A stretch of 64,000 nucleotides of DNA from Mycobacterium asiaticum (GTDB taxonomy: Bacteria; Actinomycetota; Actinomycetes; Mycobacteriales; Mycobacteriaceae): assembly GCF_001673635.1 (NCBI RefSeq), contig NZ_LZMH01000082.1:62001-126000 (forward strand). The letters are read 5' to 3'. Positions 49,843 to 59,604 of this stretch are shown here, piece by piece. The position numbers and the translations under genes are program-made. Position 1 is the stretch's first letter. Every line of letters starts with the position of its first letter. Under the pieces are notes generated by a model. The model was not told the DNA's origin. It saw only the letters and a list, made by a program, of their open reading frames with translations, and did no database searches.

Positions 49843-52464
49843 ATGGCAGATCGTGCGGTACTCGAACTCCGCATTCACGGCATAAACAACACCAGCCCCG
49901 AGAGCATGCTCGACCTGCCCGGCGAAGACGTCGAGAAGTTCGCCGGCGACGCACTGGGCAGCTTCTGGCGTCCAAGATCACCTGGGGTGAACGCACCGAC
50001 CCAACTCGAGGCCTACAGCTGGGGCGGTATGGCCCGCAGTTCGGTCGGTGGGGCCATGGGAATCGGCCGGATCGTGGGGGCAATCGCGAGGATCGGTTGG
50101 GCCCTGCTCATCCCGTTCGGTTTGGTGAACGTCGCGTATTGGTCCAGGAGATTCGATGACGGCCCCGATCCCGGCCAACGGCCGGGGCGCGACGGCTGGC
50201 GGCACGGCCGCGGCGCTGCCTCACTGCGCATCGCCGGACTGATGATGACACTGCTGCTCGCGGTGTCTGCAACGAGCATCGCGCTCGACCTCATCGGAGT
50301 ACAGTGCTACGCAAGTGATTCCACCAGACTGTGCACGAACCTGCCGTCGCAACTCGACTTTCTGGGCAGCCTGACGCAGAGCCGCCGCCTTGCGGTTTTG
50401 AGCGTGGTGCCCGTCTTGTTGATCCTCGGATTGGCAATGCTGTCCGCAGTCACGCGGGTGCGCTACGAACAGCCCGACCCCTCAACACCAGAAAATTCGC
50501 GCAAGAAGCCCGAGGCGTCGGAAGTGACGACACCGAAGTGGCCCATCCTTTCCACCCAAGGTTTCTGGGCACACCGGGAAAGCACCAAGGTCACGTCGCG
50601 GATGCATGTCGCCGCGACGGCCACATTGATCGCCACTGGCACGGCTTTTCATGTCGCCTTCGGTCGTGGTGAGTCGTGCGGAAGCCGAGACAGATTTTTC
50701 AGTGCTGCGTGCCGACGAGAAGTCCTTCATGGTGACGGCACCGTCATCACCGAACTTGTGGTCGTCGCGATAGGCATCGCGATCCTGGCGTTCACGTTTT
50801 ACAGCGTCGGCTTCAGATCCGATTGCGCAGCGGATGTTCCGAGGCGATCATCGCGTCGCTGGGTGCTGGACTGGGGTCCTGTCGTGATGGGCGCCGTCCT
50901 GTTCGTCGTGCAGGCGGCATTGCTGTGGCGTGACCAGCCCGACCCAAAACCGCGGCAGCTGCTCGGCGTCGCGTTCACACCGACCTTGTTACTCGCTGCC
51001 CTGCTGGGTTTGGCGCTGGCTGCGCTGCTGTGGCGTCCGAGTGTCAAGACGGCCTGGGATGGACTCCCCACGGCGCTGGGGCTCGGCTTCGCGAGCCTGG
51101 TCATCGTCTCGGGATACGCCAACAGCATTCGATGGTGGTTCCCGGTATGGCTCGGGGCGGCCGCTGTCGTGCTGGGTGTCCTGCTGGTGGTGCGACACAT
51201 GGTGGCCGAGAAGTGCAAGCATGAAGCGTGGAACGGCGGCGGGCCGGGCGTGCTGCTGCTGACGGCAGCAGCCTTCGCCATGCTGCTGTCGAGCGCAGTG
51301 GTGACGGCCGCCGGCGACTGGCTCAACGGCAACAACTCCGCGAGCAACTTGGCCGACGGTGTGTCGGGTTCCGTGCCCGACCTTCAAGTACCCCTGCCCT
51401 ACGTGTGGTCCGGCGCATCGGTGATACCGGTGATAGCTGGGATGTTCGCAGTCGGCACATACGCATTCGCCAGATCATGGCGGGGGCGAAAGGCGCTCGA
51501 TTACGGGCAACCGATGACCGCTAACGCGGCCGGGTTTGCCGCCTTCGCGCAGCGCGCGGAGAGGTTCGTCGCAGCCCTGGCTGCCCTGAGCGCAATCGCG
51601 ATGACGCTCACTCTGATTGCGTCGGTGCGAGCACTCACTCCGAAGCATTTCGGATCGTCCTGCCTCGCCACAACTCTGGACCGGTTGCTATCGATCGGCA
51701 TGTGGGCACTCGCGGGGACGGGCGTCTTGGTGATCGGCCTTGCCGTCGGCGGTACCGCCGTGGGCGGTCGACCGTTGGGCCTCGTCTGGGACCTGATCTG
51801 CTTTCTGCCTCGCACGGGGCATCCCCTCGCGCCGCCCTGCTACGCGGAACGAGTGGTCCCCGAACTCGCCGCCCGCTGCGCGGACTGGTTCGAAAAGGAC
51901 CGGGGTGAGAGAGCCATACTCTCCGCGCACAGCCTTGGTTCCGTGCTAGCGGTCGCGGTGATCCTGTCGCCCCGGTTGGACAATCACCGCGATCGGGTGG
52001 CATTGCTTTCATACGGCAGCCAGCTGCGCACATACTTCGGCCGGATATTCCCAGAACTATTGGGGCCAAGGGTGCTTGGGTGCCCGCCTTGCCTTTCTGC
52101 CGACTTGCGAACGCCTGACCCGTGGGCCAGGGAACGGTGCGCGGAACACGGACCGGCACCGGTGCCGGACCCTCGTTCGGTCCACGGACTCTTGGCGCCT
52201 GGGCCGCGGTGGCGCAGTCTCTGGCGCCGGACCGACTACCTCGGCTTTCCCGTGTGGACCTACGCCGAAGATGAGAACCCGGTCGATCGAGTGGCCGAGC
52301 GGGTGGTCAAGGTCGGCTATCTCTACGAAATCCAAACCCACAGTGGCTATCCCCGTACCGAGCAATACCGAAGCGCCCTTACCGAACTCAGCCGGGGCGC
52401 CAATGGGCCTTCAGGGCCGGCCGAGCCGGGCGCGGACCCTAGCTCGGCTCCGGCACCTCAGTAA
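49843..52464 (+). CDS. Large membrane protein with a split alpha/beta-hydrolase signature
   Basis: 873 residues. The N-terminus VLELRIHGINNTSPESML resembles the oxyanion strand of lipases (HG at 12-13), then VEKFAGDALGSFWRP. Roughly ten to eleven hydrophobic helices follow between residues 70 and 640. Only at residues 690-705 does a nucleophile-elbow-like ILSAHSLGSVLAVAVIL appear, followed by a soluble tail. This looks like an alpha/beta hydrolase interrupted by a large membrane domain, a layout seen in unnamed actinobacterial proteins. A His for a triad cannot be assigned with certainty. It stands alone and overlaps the next, opposite gene by 26 bases. Function unknown. Confidence 0.83.
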   Translation: MADRAVLELRIHGINNTSPESMLDLPGEDVEKFAGDALGSFWRPRSPGVNAPTQLEAYSWGGMARSSVGGAMGIGRIVGAIARIGWALLIPFGLVNVAYWSRRFDDGPDPGQRPGRDGWRHGRGAASLRIAGLMMTLLLAVSATSIALDLIGVQCYASDSTRLCTNLPSQLDFLGSLTQSRRLAVLSVVPVLLILGLAMLSAVTRVRYEQPDPSTPENSRKKPEASEVTTPKWPILSTQGFWAHRESTKVTSRMHVAATATLIATGTAFHVAFGRGESCGSRDRFFSAACRREVLHGDGTVITELVVVAIGIAILAFTFYSVGFRSDCAADVPRRSSRRWVLDWGPVVMGAVLFVVQAALLWRDQPDPKPRQLLGVAFTPTLLLAALLGLALAALLWRPSVKTAWDGLPTALGLGFASLVIVSGYANSIRWWFPVWLGAAAVVLGVLLVVRHMVAEKCKHEAWNGGGPGVLLLTAAAFAMLLSSAVVTAAGDWLNGNNSASNLADGVSGSVPDLQVPLPYVWSGASVIPVIAGMFAVGTYAFARSWRGRKALDYGQPMTANAAGFAAFAQRAERFVAALAALSAIAMTLTLIASVRALTPKHFGSSCLATTLDRLLSIGMWALAGTGVLVIGLAVGGTAVGGRPLGLVWDLICFLPRTGHPLAPPCYAERVVPELAARCADWFEKDRGERAILSAHSLGSVLAVAVILSPRLDNHRDRVALLSYGSQLRTYFGRIFPELLGPRVLGCPPCLSADLRTPDPWARERCAEHGPAPVPDPRSVHGLLAPGPRWRSLWRRTDYLGFPVWTYAEDENPVDRVAERVVKVGYLYEIQTHSGYPRTEQYRSALTELSRGANGPSGPAEPGADPSSAPAPQ

Positions 52465-52726
52465 GCCACCGGTTACGTCGCTCCTCCTGCGTCTGCTCCC
52501 ACCACGGGGGCTGGCCGCGTTCGCCCAACGCGACCTTCGCCGCGTGCACACCCGCGCGGGCCCTCGGCTCCTGCGGTGTTCCCTTGGCGCGGCGCACTTC
52601 TCGACGCCATGCCATCAGAATCTTGACCAGCTCGGCCCGTCGATCCTCGGGGATCAGCGGATCGGTGGCCCGCCACCTACGGCCGTCGACGACGATGTAG
52701 CGCCCGTCAGCCGTTGTCTCTGGCAC
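52439..52726 (-). CDS. Small basic conserved protein, unknown function
   Basis: 95 residues, not assigned to a family. It begins with a short beta segment GRYIVVDGRRWRATDPLIP and continues with a charged helical part (ELVKILMAWRREVRRAKG) and WWEQTQEERRNRWL. Rich in Arg and Trp with no membrane segment. The tail overlaps the 3' end of the large membrane protein gene. Codon use and the well-formed helix support a real gene. Confidence 0.72.
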   Translation of the reverse strand: MPETTADGRYIVVDGRRWRATDPLIPEDRRAELVKILMAWRREVRRAKGTPQEPRARAGVHAAKVALGERGQPPWWEQTQEERRNRWLTEVPEPS

Positions 52727-52791
52727 TCAACGACCCTACTCGGCTGTGGTGGAGTTGCTGAGCAGCGGAGGAACCCGCACACGAGCTAAGG

Positions 52792-53034
52792 CTAATGCGG
52801 GTACTTCTTGTTGTCGTACCCCGAGCTATATGCCACCGCGACGTGTTGACCAGTGAGGTCTTCAATTACGACGGCGCCGAGAGGTTGAACCTCATAATAA
52901 GTGCGAACTAGGCCCTGGGCGTCCGGGGCGGTGGTGCAGGGGCCGTTAGGGCATTGCCTCTTTACCGGCCACACAGCGAACGCGATCACCAGGATTGCCG
53001 CAACGGCGATCAAGGAAGCTTTGAGGTATTTCAC
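52792..53034 (-). CDS. Small single-pass membrane or secreted protein, unknown function
   Basis: 80 residues from GTG 53034. VKYLKASLIAVAAILVIAFA is a signal anchor, followed by a short outer domain with two cysteines (QCPNGPC) and VVIEDLTGQHVAVAYSSGYD. It may be an exported protein with one disulfide. The upstream part of the open frame looks non-coding. No family recognised. Confidence 0.6.
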   Translation of the reverse strand: MKYLKASLIAVAAILVIAFAVWPVKRQCPNGPCTTAPDAQGLVRTYYEVQPLGAVVIEDLTGQHVAVAYSSGYDNKKYPH

Positions 53035-53226
53035 GTAACGCTCTCCGACAAATCGATCCACTGAACAACGCGGCTGACAATGCAATGTCTTTGCTGATCG
53101 AATCTATCGGTTGCGGCGCAGCCTGTCACTCGTCTTCCTTGAGCTGGTACCGCACAATTTGCCAGACGGGAGACTTGCCGATCAAAGCGCGGTAAAATTC
53201 CAGGTCCCGTCGGAGGGAGACTTGCC

Positions 53227-54123
53227 GTGAAAATGTCGCCATTCGACTACCACCGACCGGACACGGTCGACGAGGCGGTCGCACTCCTCGAAACCTGCGG
53301 CGGGGACGGGAAAGTGCTCGCCGGTGGGCAGAGCCTCCTCCCGGTCCTGGCACTGCGGTTGACCCGTTTGGGCCATCTCATCGACATCGGCAGAGTGCAG
53401 AGCTTGCAGTCAATCGACATCGGCGACAGCGGCGTTGTCTCGGTTGGCGCGGCAGTAACTCATGCCCGCGTCGAGAGATCCGACGCCCTGGCCGCCGCCG
53501 CGCCGGCGGTAGTTGGGGCCATGCCATACATCGGTCATCGGGCGATTCGGAGTCGGGGAACGGTGTGCGGGAGTTTGGCCCATGCCGATCCGTCGGCCGA
53601 ACTTCCTGCGGTTGCCCTGGCGGTCGGCGCGGAGATGATCGTGCGAGGCCCGACGGGACAGCGGACGGTCGATGCGGCTGACTTTTTCGAGGGTTATCTG
53701 TCGTCCGCGCTGGCCGAGGACGAGCTGCTCGTCGGGGTGCGATTCCCCGCCTGGCCACCACGCGCGGGATGGTCGGTGCTGGAGATCAGTAGGCGGCACG
53801 GCGATTTCGCGTTGGCCGGCCTGGTGACAACGCTCGTGGTCGACGACGCCGGATTGCTGCGGCGACCGGCGTTGTCTTACTTCGGGATAGCGAGCACTCC
53901 GGTTCGGGTCGTCGAGGCCGAGCAGCTGCTCGAAGGCAACCAGCCTGACTCGGCGCTGTTTGCGGAGGCGGCACACGTGGTGTCGGGCGCGTTGCGGCCG
54001 CGCGCCGATGATCACGCGTCGTCGGAGTACCGGGCGCATGTTGCTGGGGTGCTCACCCGGCGCGGGCTCGCCGAGGCCACAGAGCGCGCCACGGCACGGA
54101 CTACCCAGCGGGCGGGTGTGTGA
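53227..54123 (+). CDS. Molybdenum hydroxylase FAD-binding (medium) subunit, CoxM-like
   Basis: 298 residues from GTG 53227, with GGAGGGAGA upstream. The FAD-binding motifs are LAGGQSLLPVLALRL and GTVCGSLAHADPSAELPA, and the C-terminal domain has the CO-dehydrogenase flavoprotein fold. It passes electrons from the 2Fe-2S subunit to an acceptor. Its stop overlaps the next gene by four bases. The three subunits are in the order medium, small, large, as in cox operons. Confidence 0.93.
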   Translation: MKMSPFDYHRPDTVDEAVALLETCGGDGKVLAGGQSLLPVLALRLTRLGHLIDIGRVQSLQSIDIGDSGVVSVGAAVTHARVERSDALAAAAPAVVGAMPYIGHRAIRSRGTVCGSLAHADPSAELPAVALAVGAEMIVRGPTGQRTVDAADFFEGYLSSALAEDELLVGVRFPAWPPRAGWSVLEISRRHGDFALAGLVTTLVVDDAGLLRRPALSYFGIASTPVRVVEAEQLLEGNQPDSALFAEAAHVVSGALRPRADDHASSEYRAHVAGVLTRRGLAEATERATARTTQRAGV

Positions 54124-54617
54124 TGCGGGAAATCACCTTGCGGGTCAACGGTCGCGACGAGCGCGCGGTGGTCGAGGGCCGCACGACCCTTGCCGAGTTG
54201 CTTCGCGACAACCTCGGGCTCACCGGCACCCACCTCGCGTGCGAGCACGGTGTTTGTGGGGCGTGCACGGTCGCGGTCGACGGTCAGCCCGTCCGTTCCT
54301 GTCTCATGCTGGCCATGCAGGCCGAGGGGGCGGCCGTCGAGACCGTCGAATCACTGAGCGACGGTGATGATATGGGGCTGATCCAGCGGGCGATGTGGGA
54401 GCGCCACGCGTTCCAGTGTGCCTTCTGCGCACCGGGATTCCTCATGACAGTGCGGTGCCTGCTGGCCGACAATCCGTCGCCGACGATGGCGCAGATCAAG
54501 CAAGAGCTCTCCGGAAACCTCTGTCGTTGCACGGGATACGCGTCGATCCTGGACGGTGTGGCCGAAGCCGCGACCAAGCTGGCTTCCAACGCAGGAGGTG
54601 TGAACGACGATGCGTGA
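54120..54617 (+). CDS. Molybdenum hydroxylase 2Fe-2S (small) subunit, CoxS-like
   Basis: 165 residues. GTG 54120 overlaps the previous stop; ATG 54123 is an equal alternative. The plant-type cluster uses Cys 41, 46, 49 and 61 (CEHGVCGACT). The second cluster uses Cys 100, 103, 135 and 137 (CAFC and NLCRCTGY). All eight ligands are present, so an active electron-transfer subunit is expected. Overlaps the large-subunit gene by 8 bases. Confidence 0.95.
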   Translation: MMREITLRVNGRDERAVVEGRTTLAELLRDNLGLTGTHLACEHGVCGACTVAVDGQPVRSCLMLAMQAEGAAVETVESLSDGDDMGLIQRAMWERHAFQCAFCAPGFLMTVRCLLADNPSPTMAQIKQELSGNLCRCTGYASILDGVAEAATKLASNAGGVNDDA

Positions 54618-57213
54618 ACAGATCATGGGGCGATTCGTCGGCGCCCGGGTCCGCAGGGTTGAGGATCGCCGCCTGCTGCGCGGGCGCGGAAGGTATGTCG
54701 ACGATGTCGTCGTCCCGGACATGGCCCACGCCGCGTTCGTCCGGAGTCCCTGGCCCCATGCCCTGATCCGCGGCATCGACATCACCCGCGCCGCAGCCCT
54801 GTCCGGGGTGTACGCGGTCTTCACTGGTCGCGACATGGCGGCGATGACCAATCCGCTGATGGGGATGTTCGCCTTCCCGGGTCTCTACGACCCGTGGCAC
54901 TGGGCCCTGGCCGTCGACCGTGTTCGTTTGGTCGGGGATCCGGTTGCGATCGTGATAGCGACGTCACGCGCGGTAGCCGAGGACGCGGCTGAACTGGTCG
55001 ACGTGGAATACGAAGAGCTGCAACCGATCGCAACGTTGGCCCACGCCCACGATCCCGGCCGGCCGGCGATTTGGCCGAAGGCCAACGGCAACGTCGTCTA
55101 CACGGAGTCGCAGTCGTTCGGCGACGTCGAAGCGGCGTTTGCCGGGGCGGATCGAGTGATCAGCGAAACCTTCCGCCAGCACCGGCACGCCAACCAACCG
55201 ATGGAGACCAGGGGCACGGTGGCCGAGATCGACGCCGACGGCAACCTCATGTTGCACGCGGCCCATCAGGCCGCGCACGCGTTCAAGTGGGCCATGGCAA
55301 TGTGCCTGGCCCGTCAGCCGGTGTGGATGTCGGTCCGCGACCTGTTCCGCCAACGCGAACAGACCAAGGCGATCTTCACCGGGGCTCGCGAGTTCATCCG
55401 CAGCAACCCGGCGATGATGCAGGACACCAAGCAGATAATGCCGATCATGCTGCGTCAGATCGCTCGGGATCCGATGCGGATGGTCCACCTGAGCCGAACA
55501 TTCTTGGGCTTGATGGCGACGCCGAAGGAACACCTCCCGCGCGTCGTTACCGGCGATATCGGCGGCGCATTCGGAGCGAAGACCACGGTGCTGCGCGAGG
55601 ACATCGCCCTGGGCGCCGCCGCACTGCGACTTGGCCGATCGATCAAGTGGATCGAGGACCGCAACGAGCACCTCCTCGTCGGCGCGCAGGCTCGTGACGA
55701 GCGGGTCGCCGTAGAGGCTGCGGTGCGCAACGACGGGACGGTGCGGGGCCTGCGGGCCAAGCTCACGATGGACGGGGGTGCGTATCCGGGATTCCCCTTC
55801 GGTGCACCGATGTTCTGCCGCATCATCCAGACGATGTTCCCCGGCCCGTACCGGTTCGACGCAATGCAGTTCGATATCGAACTCGTCGCGTCCAACAAAC
55901 CGACATACGTCGCCTACCGGGGCCCGTGGGCGGTCGAAACCTGGGTCCGCGAACGGCTATTCGATGTGATAGCTCGCGAGCTTGGGCTCAGCCGCGCCGA
56001 GATCCGGCTACGAAACATCGTCGGGCCCGACCTACTCCCGACCAAGATGATCACCGGCCCAATCCTCGATGTGCGCATGTCTGCCCGGGCGACGCTCGAA
56101 AAGGCTTTGGAAATCGCCGATTTCGAACACTGGGCAGAACACCAGGCGGCGGCGCGGGCACAGGGACGGCGCCTCGGCCTCGGGATCTCGACCTACATAG
56201 AGGCGGCTCCGGGTCCGCCCGGGTACATGGACTGCATCATGCCGGGCTTCTCCGTGTTCGCCGGCGGCGAGCCCATCCAGGCAGTCCTCGAAGCCGACGG
56301 CAATGTCACGGTCCACACCCGGCAAATACCCCATGGCCAAGGTCACGAGACGACGCTCGCGCAGGTAGCCGCCGACGAGCTCGGGGTCCCGGTGGAGGCA
56401 GTCCGAGTGCGCTACGGCGACACAGACTTCTCGCCGTTCGGGATCATGGGCACCGGCGGAAGCCGGTCGGCGGCGATGGCGGGCGGCGCGGTGGGCGTGG
56501 CAGCACATACGTTGCGTGAACACATTGTCGACATCGCCGCGGACCTGCTGGAGGCTTCGCCGGCTGACATCGTCATCGAAGACGGTGAGATTCACGTCGC
56601 GGGCGTCCCGGCGATGTCGCGGACCTTCCGAGAGGTCGCCGAGGAGGCGATGCGACGGGGCTCAAAAGGCGGCACAGTGAGCAACACCGACCGACTGGGC
56701 CGTGATGAGGCGATCCGGGTGCACCGAGACTGGAACGGCGGCGAAGGAGGATGGGCGCAGTCCACGCACGTGTGCTGGGTCGACGTGGACCTCGAAACCG
56801 GCCAGGTGAAGATTCCTCGCTATGCGGTCGTGGAGGACTGCGGCGAGATGATCAACCCCGCAATCGTCGAAGGGCAGATTCGTGGTGGCGTCGCGCAGGG
56901 CGTGGGCGCCGTGTTTTACGAGAAGACCACGTACGGCGAGGACGGGCAGCCGCGGTCGGGAACGTTCATGGACTACCTGATCCCAACCACTATGGAGATC
57001 CCCGAGATCGAGATCCACCACATCGAGACGCCGTCAGACATCGCCTACAACTATCGAGGCGTCGGTGAAGGGGGGATGATCGGCGCGCCGGCGGCGATCA
57101 CGAACGCGGTGGAGGACGCATTGGCCGACCTCGGTGTCCGGATTACCGAACAGCACCTGCCGCCCACCAGGATCCTCGAGCTCGCGGGCGTCATCCCCGA
57201 ACGTACGGACTAG
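54610..57213 (+). CDS. Molybdenum hydroxylase large (molybdopterin) subunit, CoxL-like
   Basis: 867 residues, longer than the usual 780-800. The fold signatures are clear: GRGRYVDDV, DIGGAFGAK, the active-site loop VAYRGPWAVETW (Ala 435 to Gly 438) and the catalytic Glu near 820 in GVGEGGMIGAP. Form I CO dehydrogenases have AYxCSFR and form II AYRGAGR; this one has AYRGPW, so CO oxidation is unlikely. An extra stretch around residues 235-312 (LARQPVWMSVRDLFRQREQT onward) explains the length. It probably hydroxylates an aldehyde or N-heterocycle. The maturation genes lie convergent downstream. Confidence 0.93.
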   Translation: MREQIMGRFVGARVRRVEDRRLLRGRGRYVDDVVVPDMAHAAFVRSPWPHALIRGIDITRAAALSGVYAVFTGRDMAAMTNPLMGMFAFPGLYDPWHWALAVDRVRLVGDPVAIVIATSRAVAEDAAELVDVEYEELQPIATLAHAHDPGRPAIWPKANGNVVYTESQSFGDVEAAFAGADRVISETFRQHRHANQPMETRGTVAEIDADGNLMLHAAHQAAHAFKWAMAMCLARQPVWMSVRDLFRQREQTKAIFTGAREFIRSNPAMMQDTKQIMPIMLRQIARDPMRMVHLSRTFLGLMATPKEHLPRVVTGDIGGAFGAKTTVLREDIALGAAALRLGRSIKWIEDRNEHLLVGAQARDERVAVEAAVRNDGTVRGLRAKLTMDGGAYPGFPFGAPMFCRIIQTMFPGPYRFDAMQFDIELVASNKPTYVAYRGPWAVETWVRERLFDVIARELGLSRAEIRLRNIVGPDLLPTKMITGPILDVRMSARATLEKALEIADFEHWAEHQAAARAQGRRLGLGISTYIEAAPGPPGYMDCIMPGFSVFAGGEPIQAVLEADGNVTVHTRQIPHGQGHETTLAQVAADELGVPVEAVRVRYGDTDFSPFGIMGTGGSRSAAMAGGAVGVAAHTLREHIVDIAADLLEASPADIVIEDGEIHVAGVPAMSRTFREVAEEAMRRGSKGGTVSNTDRLGRDEAIRVHRDWNGGEGGWAQSTHVCWVDVDLETGQVKIPRYAVVEDCGEMINPAIVEGQIRGGVAQGVGAVFYEKTTYGEDGQPRSGTFMDYLIPTTMEIPEIEIHHIETPSDIAYNYRGVGEGGMIGAPAAITNAVEDALADLGVRITEQHLPPTRILELAGVIPERTD

Positions 57214-58277
57214 CCGATGACCGCAATCAGCTCGTCCAATGCGTTCAGGTTGTGACCGCCGATGAATTCGTCGATGTGCGGTAATGCTGCGGCCATACCG
57301 CGGGCCAGGGGTGCATAACCCGGCGACGCCTTGAGCGGGTTGACCCACACCACCTTGTGCGCCACGCGCGACAGCCGCGCCATCTGTTCAGCGATCACGC
57401 TCGGGTCGCCCCGCTCCCAGCCGTCGGAGAGGATGACCACCACGGCGCCACGAGACATGCCCGGCATCCCCCACGCATTGTTGTAGTCGCGCAGGGTTTC
57501 CCCGAGTCGAGTGCCCCCAGACCAGTCGGGCACCGCCGCGCCAGCGCGCCGCAGCGCTTGCTCGGGGTCGCGCAACAACAACTCCCGCGTCAGCCGGGTT
57601 AGACGTGTTCCCAACGCGAAGGCCTCGACGCGACGGCGGCCGGCGACCGCGGCGTGCATGAACCGCAACAGTGCCCGGGAGTAGGCGTCCATCGAACCGC
57701 TGACGTCACATAGCAATACCAGCCTGCGGGGATGCTGGGTCGGCGCATTCCAGGCTCGGCGGATTGGTTCCCCACCGGTGCGCAACGCACGACGCACGGT
57801 AGCCCGGATGTCAGGTTGCGAGTGCCGCCGCCGCTTGGCGGGCCGGCGCCGCCTGCTGCGTCGCATCGCCGCCGTCGCGCGAAATTGGGCCATCAACCGC
57901 TGGGCATCGATAAAGTCTTTCGCGGTGTACTCGCCGAAGTCCTTGCTGCGCAATACTTCTACTGGGCTGTAGCGAACTTCGGTGGTGGACGGCGCGCTCG
58001 GCTGCTCGGCCGGGGTCTCTGAGTCGAGGTCGTCGTGACGGGCAACCGGGGCTTTGTGGAGCCAGAACGAACGGAATACCCGGTCGAAGGTGTCGATGTC
58101 CTCGGGACGCTTGACCAATACGGCACGCCCCGCCCAATACAGGGTGTCGCGGTCGGTCGGATCGATCTCGCTCAGGGCCGATACGAACAGCGCGACCGAG
58201 CCGCTGGGAACGGCCAACCCCTCGGCTCGGAGCCGGTGCGCGAACACCACCGTAAGCCGGTCCGCGTTGTCATACAT
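57210..58277 (-). CDS. VWA-domain protein, CoxE-like
   Basis: 355 residues. The C-terminal von Willebrand A domain has the metal-ion-dependent adhesion site DVSGSMDAYS, then SGGTRLGETLRDY and VILSDGWERGD. The N-terminal half is a helical region with a very basic stretch (RRSRRRRPAKRRRH). CoxE proteins work with MoxR ATPases to insert sulfur or copper-type ligands or to remodel Mo hydroxylases. The gene converges on the large subunit gene with a 4-base overlap, and its start overlaps the end of the MoxR gene. Confidence 0.92.
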   Translation of the reverse strand: MYDNADRLTVVFAHRLRAEGLAVPSGSVALFVSALSEIDPTDRDTLYWAGRAVLVKRPEDIDTFDRVFRSFWLHKAPVARHDDLDSETPAEQPSAPSTTEVRYSPVEVLRSKDFGEYTAKDFIDAQRLMAQFRATAAMRRSRRRRPAKRRRHSQPDIRATVRRALRTGGEPIRRAWNAPTQHPRRLVLLCDVSGSMDAYSRALLRFMHAAVAGRRRVEAFALGTRLTRLTRELLLRDPEQALRRAGAAVPDWSGGTRLGETLRDYNNAWGMPGMSRGAVVVILSDGWERGDPSVIAEQMARLSRVAHKVVWVNPLKASPGYAPLARGMAAALPHIDEFIGGHNLNALDELIAVIG

Positions 58278-59166
58278 CGTCGTCGGCGAGTCGCACTAAG
58301 GCGTCGAGCCCTGCCGCCCTTGCCTTTTCGATGTCTTCGCGATACTTCAACACCCAGCCGAGGGTGTGCTCGACCTCGGTGCGCGGCAATTCCGGCTCCC
58401 CCAGCGCAGCAAGCGCTCGTGCCCAGTCGATCGTCTCGGCCACTCCCGGGGGCTTGTAGAGGTCGAGGCCCCGCAGCTCCTCGACGGCTGCCGCGACCCG
58501 CCGCGCCAACCGCTCGCTCGCCTCGGGCACGCGCAGTCGTACGATGGCCACTTCCCGCTCGATGCCGGGGTGGTCGACCCAGTGATAGAGGCAGCGTCGT
58601 TTGAGAGCGTCGTGCAGGTCTCGGGTTCGATTGGAGGTCAATATCACCGTGGGCGGCACCTCGGCCGCGAACGTACCGAGCTCCGGCACCGTCACCGTGT
58701 AATCGGACATGATCTCCAGCAGGAACGCCTCGAACTCGTCATCGGCACGGTCGATCTCGTCGATCAGCAGCACCGGCGGCGGGCCGTCGCCGTTGGCGAG
58801 GGCTTGCAGGAGCGGTCGCCGAACCAGGAATCGCTCAGAGAAGAGTTCATCCTCGGCGGCAGCGACGGCCCGCGCACCGCCGGTTTCCGCGGCTTTCAGG
58901 TGCAGCAGCTGGCGGGCGTAATCCCATTCATAGACCGCCTGCGACACATCGATGCCTTCGTAGCACTGCAGGCGCAATAGCTTTGCACCGGACAAGCGTG
59001 AAAGGGTCTTGGCGACCTCGGTCTTGCCCGCGCCAGCCTCACCTTCGAGCAGCAACGGGCGCCCGAGCCGCACGGCCAGATGAATGGCGGTGGCCAGCCC
59101 GTCGTCTGCGAGGTAGCCGAAGCGAGCGAGATCAGCTTTGAGTTGGTGGACCGCGTCGGTCGTCAC
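58270..59166 (-). CDS. MoxR-type AAA+ ATPase, CoxD-like
   Basis: 298 residues from GTG 59166, chosen for AGGAGGT upstream; the frame opens slightly earlier. Walker A is GEAGAGKTEV (42-51), Walker B VLLIDEIDRAD, sensor 1 VILTSNRTRDL, and the arginine region follows in LKRRCLYHW. It is a MoxR chaperone-type ATPase, paired with the VWA protein, that matures the Mo hydroxylase encoded next to it. Confidence 0.94.
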   Translation of the reverse strand: MTTDAVHQLKADLARFGYLADDGLATAIHLAVRLGRPLLLEGEAGAGKTEVAKTLSRLSGAKLLRLQCYEGIDVSQAVYEWDYARQLLHLKAAETGGARAVAAAEDELFSERFLVRRPLLQALANGDGPPPVLLIDEIDRADDEFEAFLLEIMSDYTVTVPELGTFAAEVPPTVILTSNRTRDLHDALKRRCLYHWVDHPGIEREVAIVRLRVPEASERLARRVAAAVEELRGLDLYKPPGVAETIDWARALAALGEPELPRTEVEHTLGWVLKYREDIEKARAAGLDALVRLADDDV

Positions 59167-59604
59167 GGATGCACCTCCTGACACGCCCCGAACGAGCCGT
59201 CGCGCGGGTCCGCACTGCTGACTCTACGAAGCGGCGCGGCCCATTGCACGCTGTTTGCGGCGCCGATCATTCCCGTAGCGGTCGGGGACATCCCTTTCAT
59301 CATCGCCATGGAGCCGAACGGTCTGGTCGGGCGCCTGCCGCATCACGCCGGACGCCGCCAAGCCCTTGACCCCCGACCACGTGAAAGGAGTGCGGGGCCA
59401 GCATGATCGCTGGTCCTGGTCACAACACAGATCAATCACGAAAGCGACTGTGCACGCAGGGTTTGTGGCGCGGCCAGCGCATACGCAAGGGGGATCTCCC
59501 AGTACCTGTATCGCCAGAGTCTCCCGGACGTCCGAAATGCCGGTCAGCCTGGTTGAGTCGGGGAGCCTGGTCGGCGCATGGCACCACTGAAGGAACGGAG
59601 ACCA
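59167..59604. other. Intergenic region without a supported gene
   Basis: About 440 bases between the MoxR-like gene (minus) and the SDR gene (plus). Open frames on both strands here are arginine/serine-rich and have no family resemblance. The end carries AAGGAACGG, the ribosome binding site of the SDR. No clear palindrome or promoter was found. Confidence 0.5.

Noticed and set aside
53126..53242. Possible 38-residue minus-strand protein overlapping the CoxM-like start
   Set aside because: No ribosome binding site, overlap with the GTG and Shine-Dalgarno of the CoxM-like gene, and no family resemblance; too weak to list.
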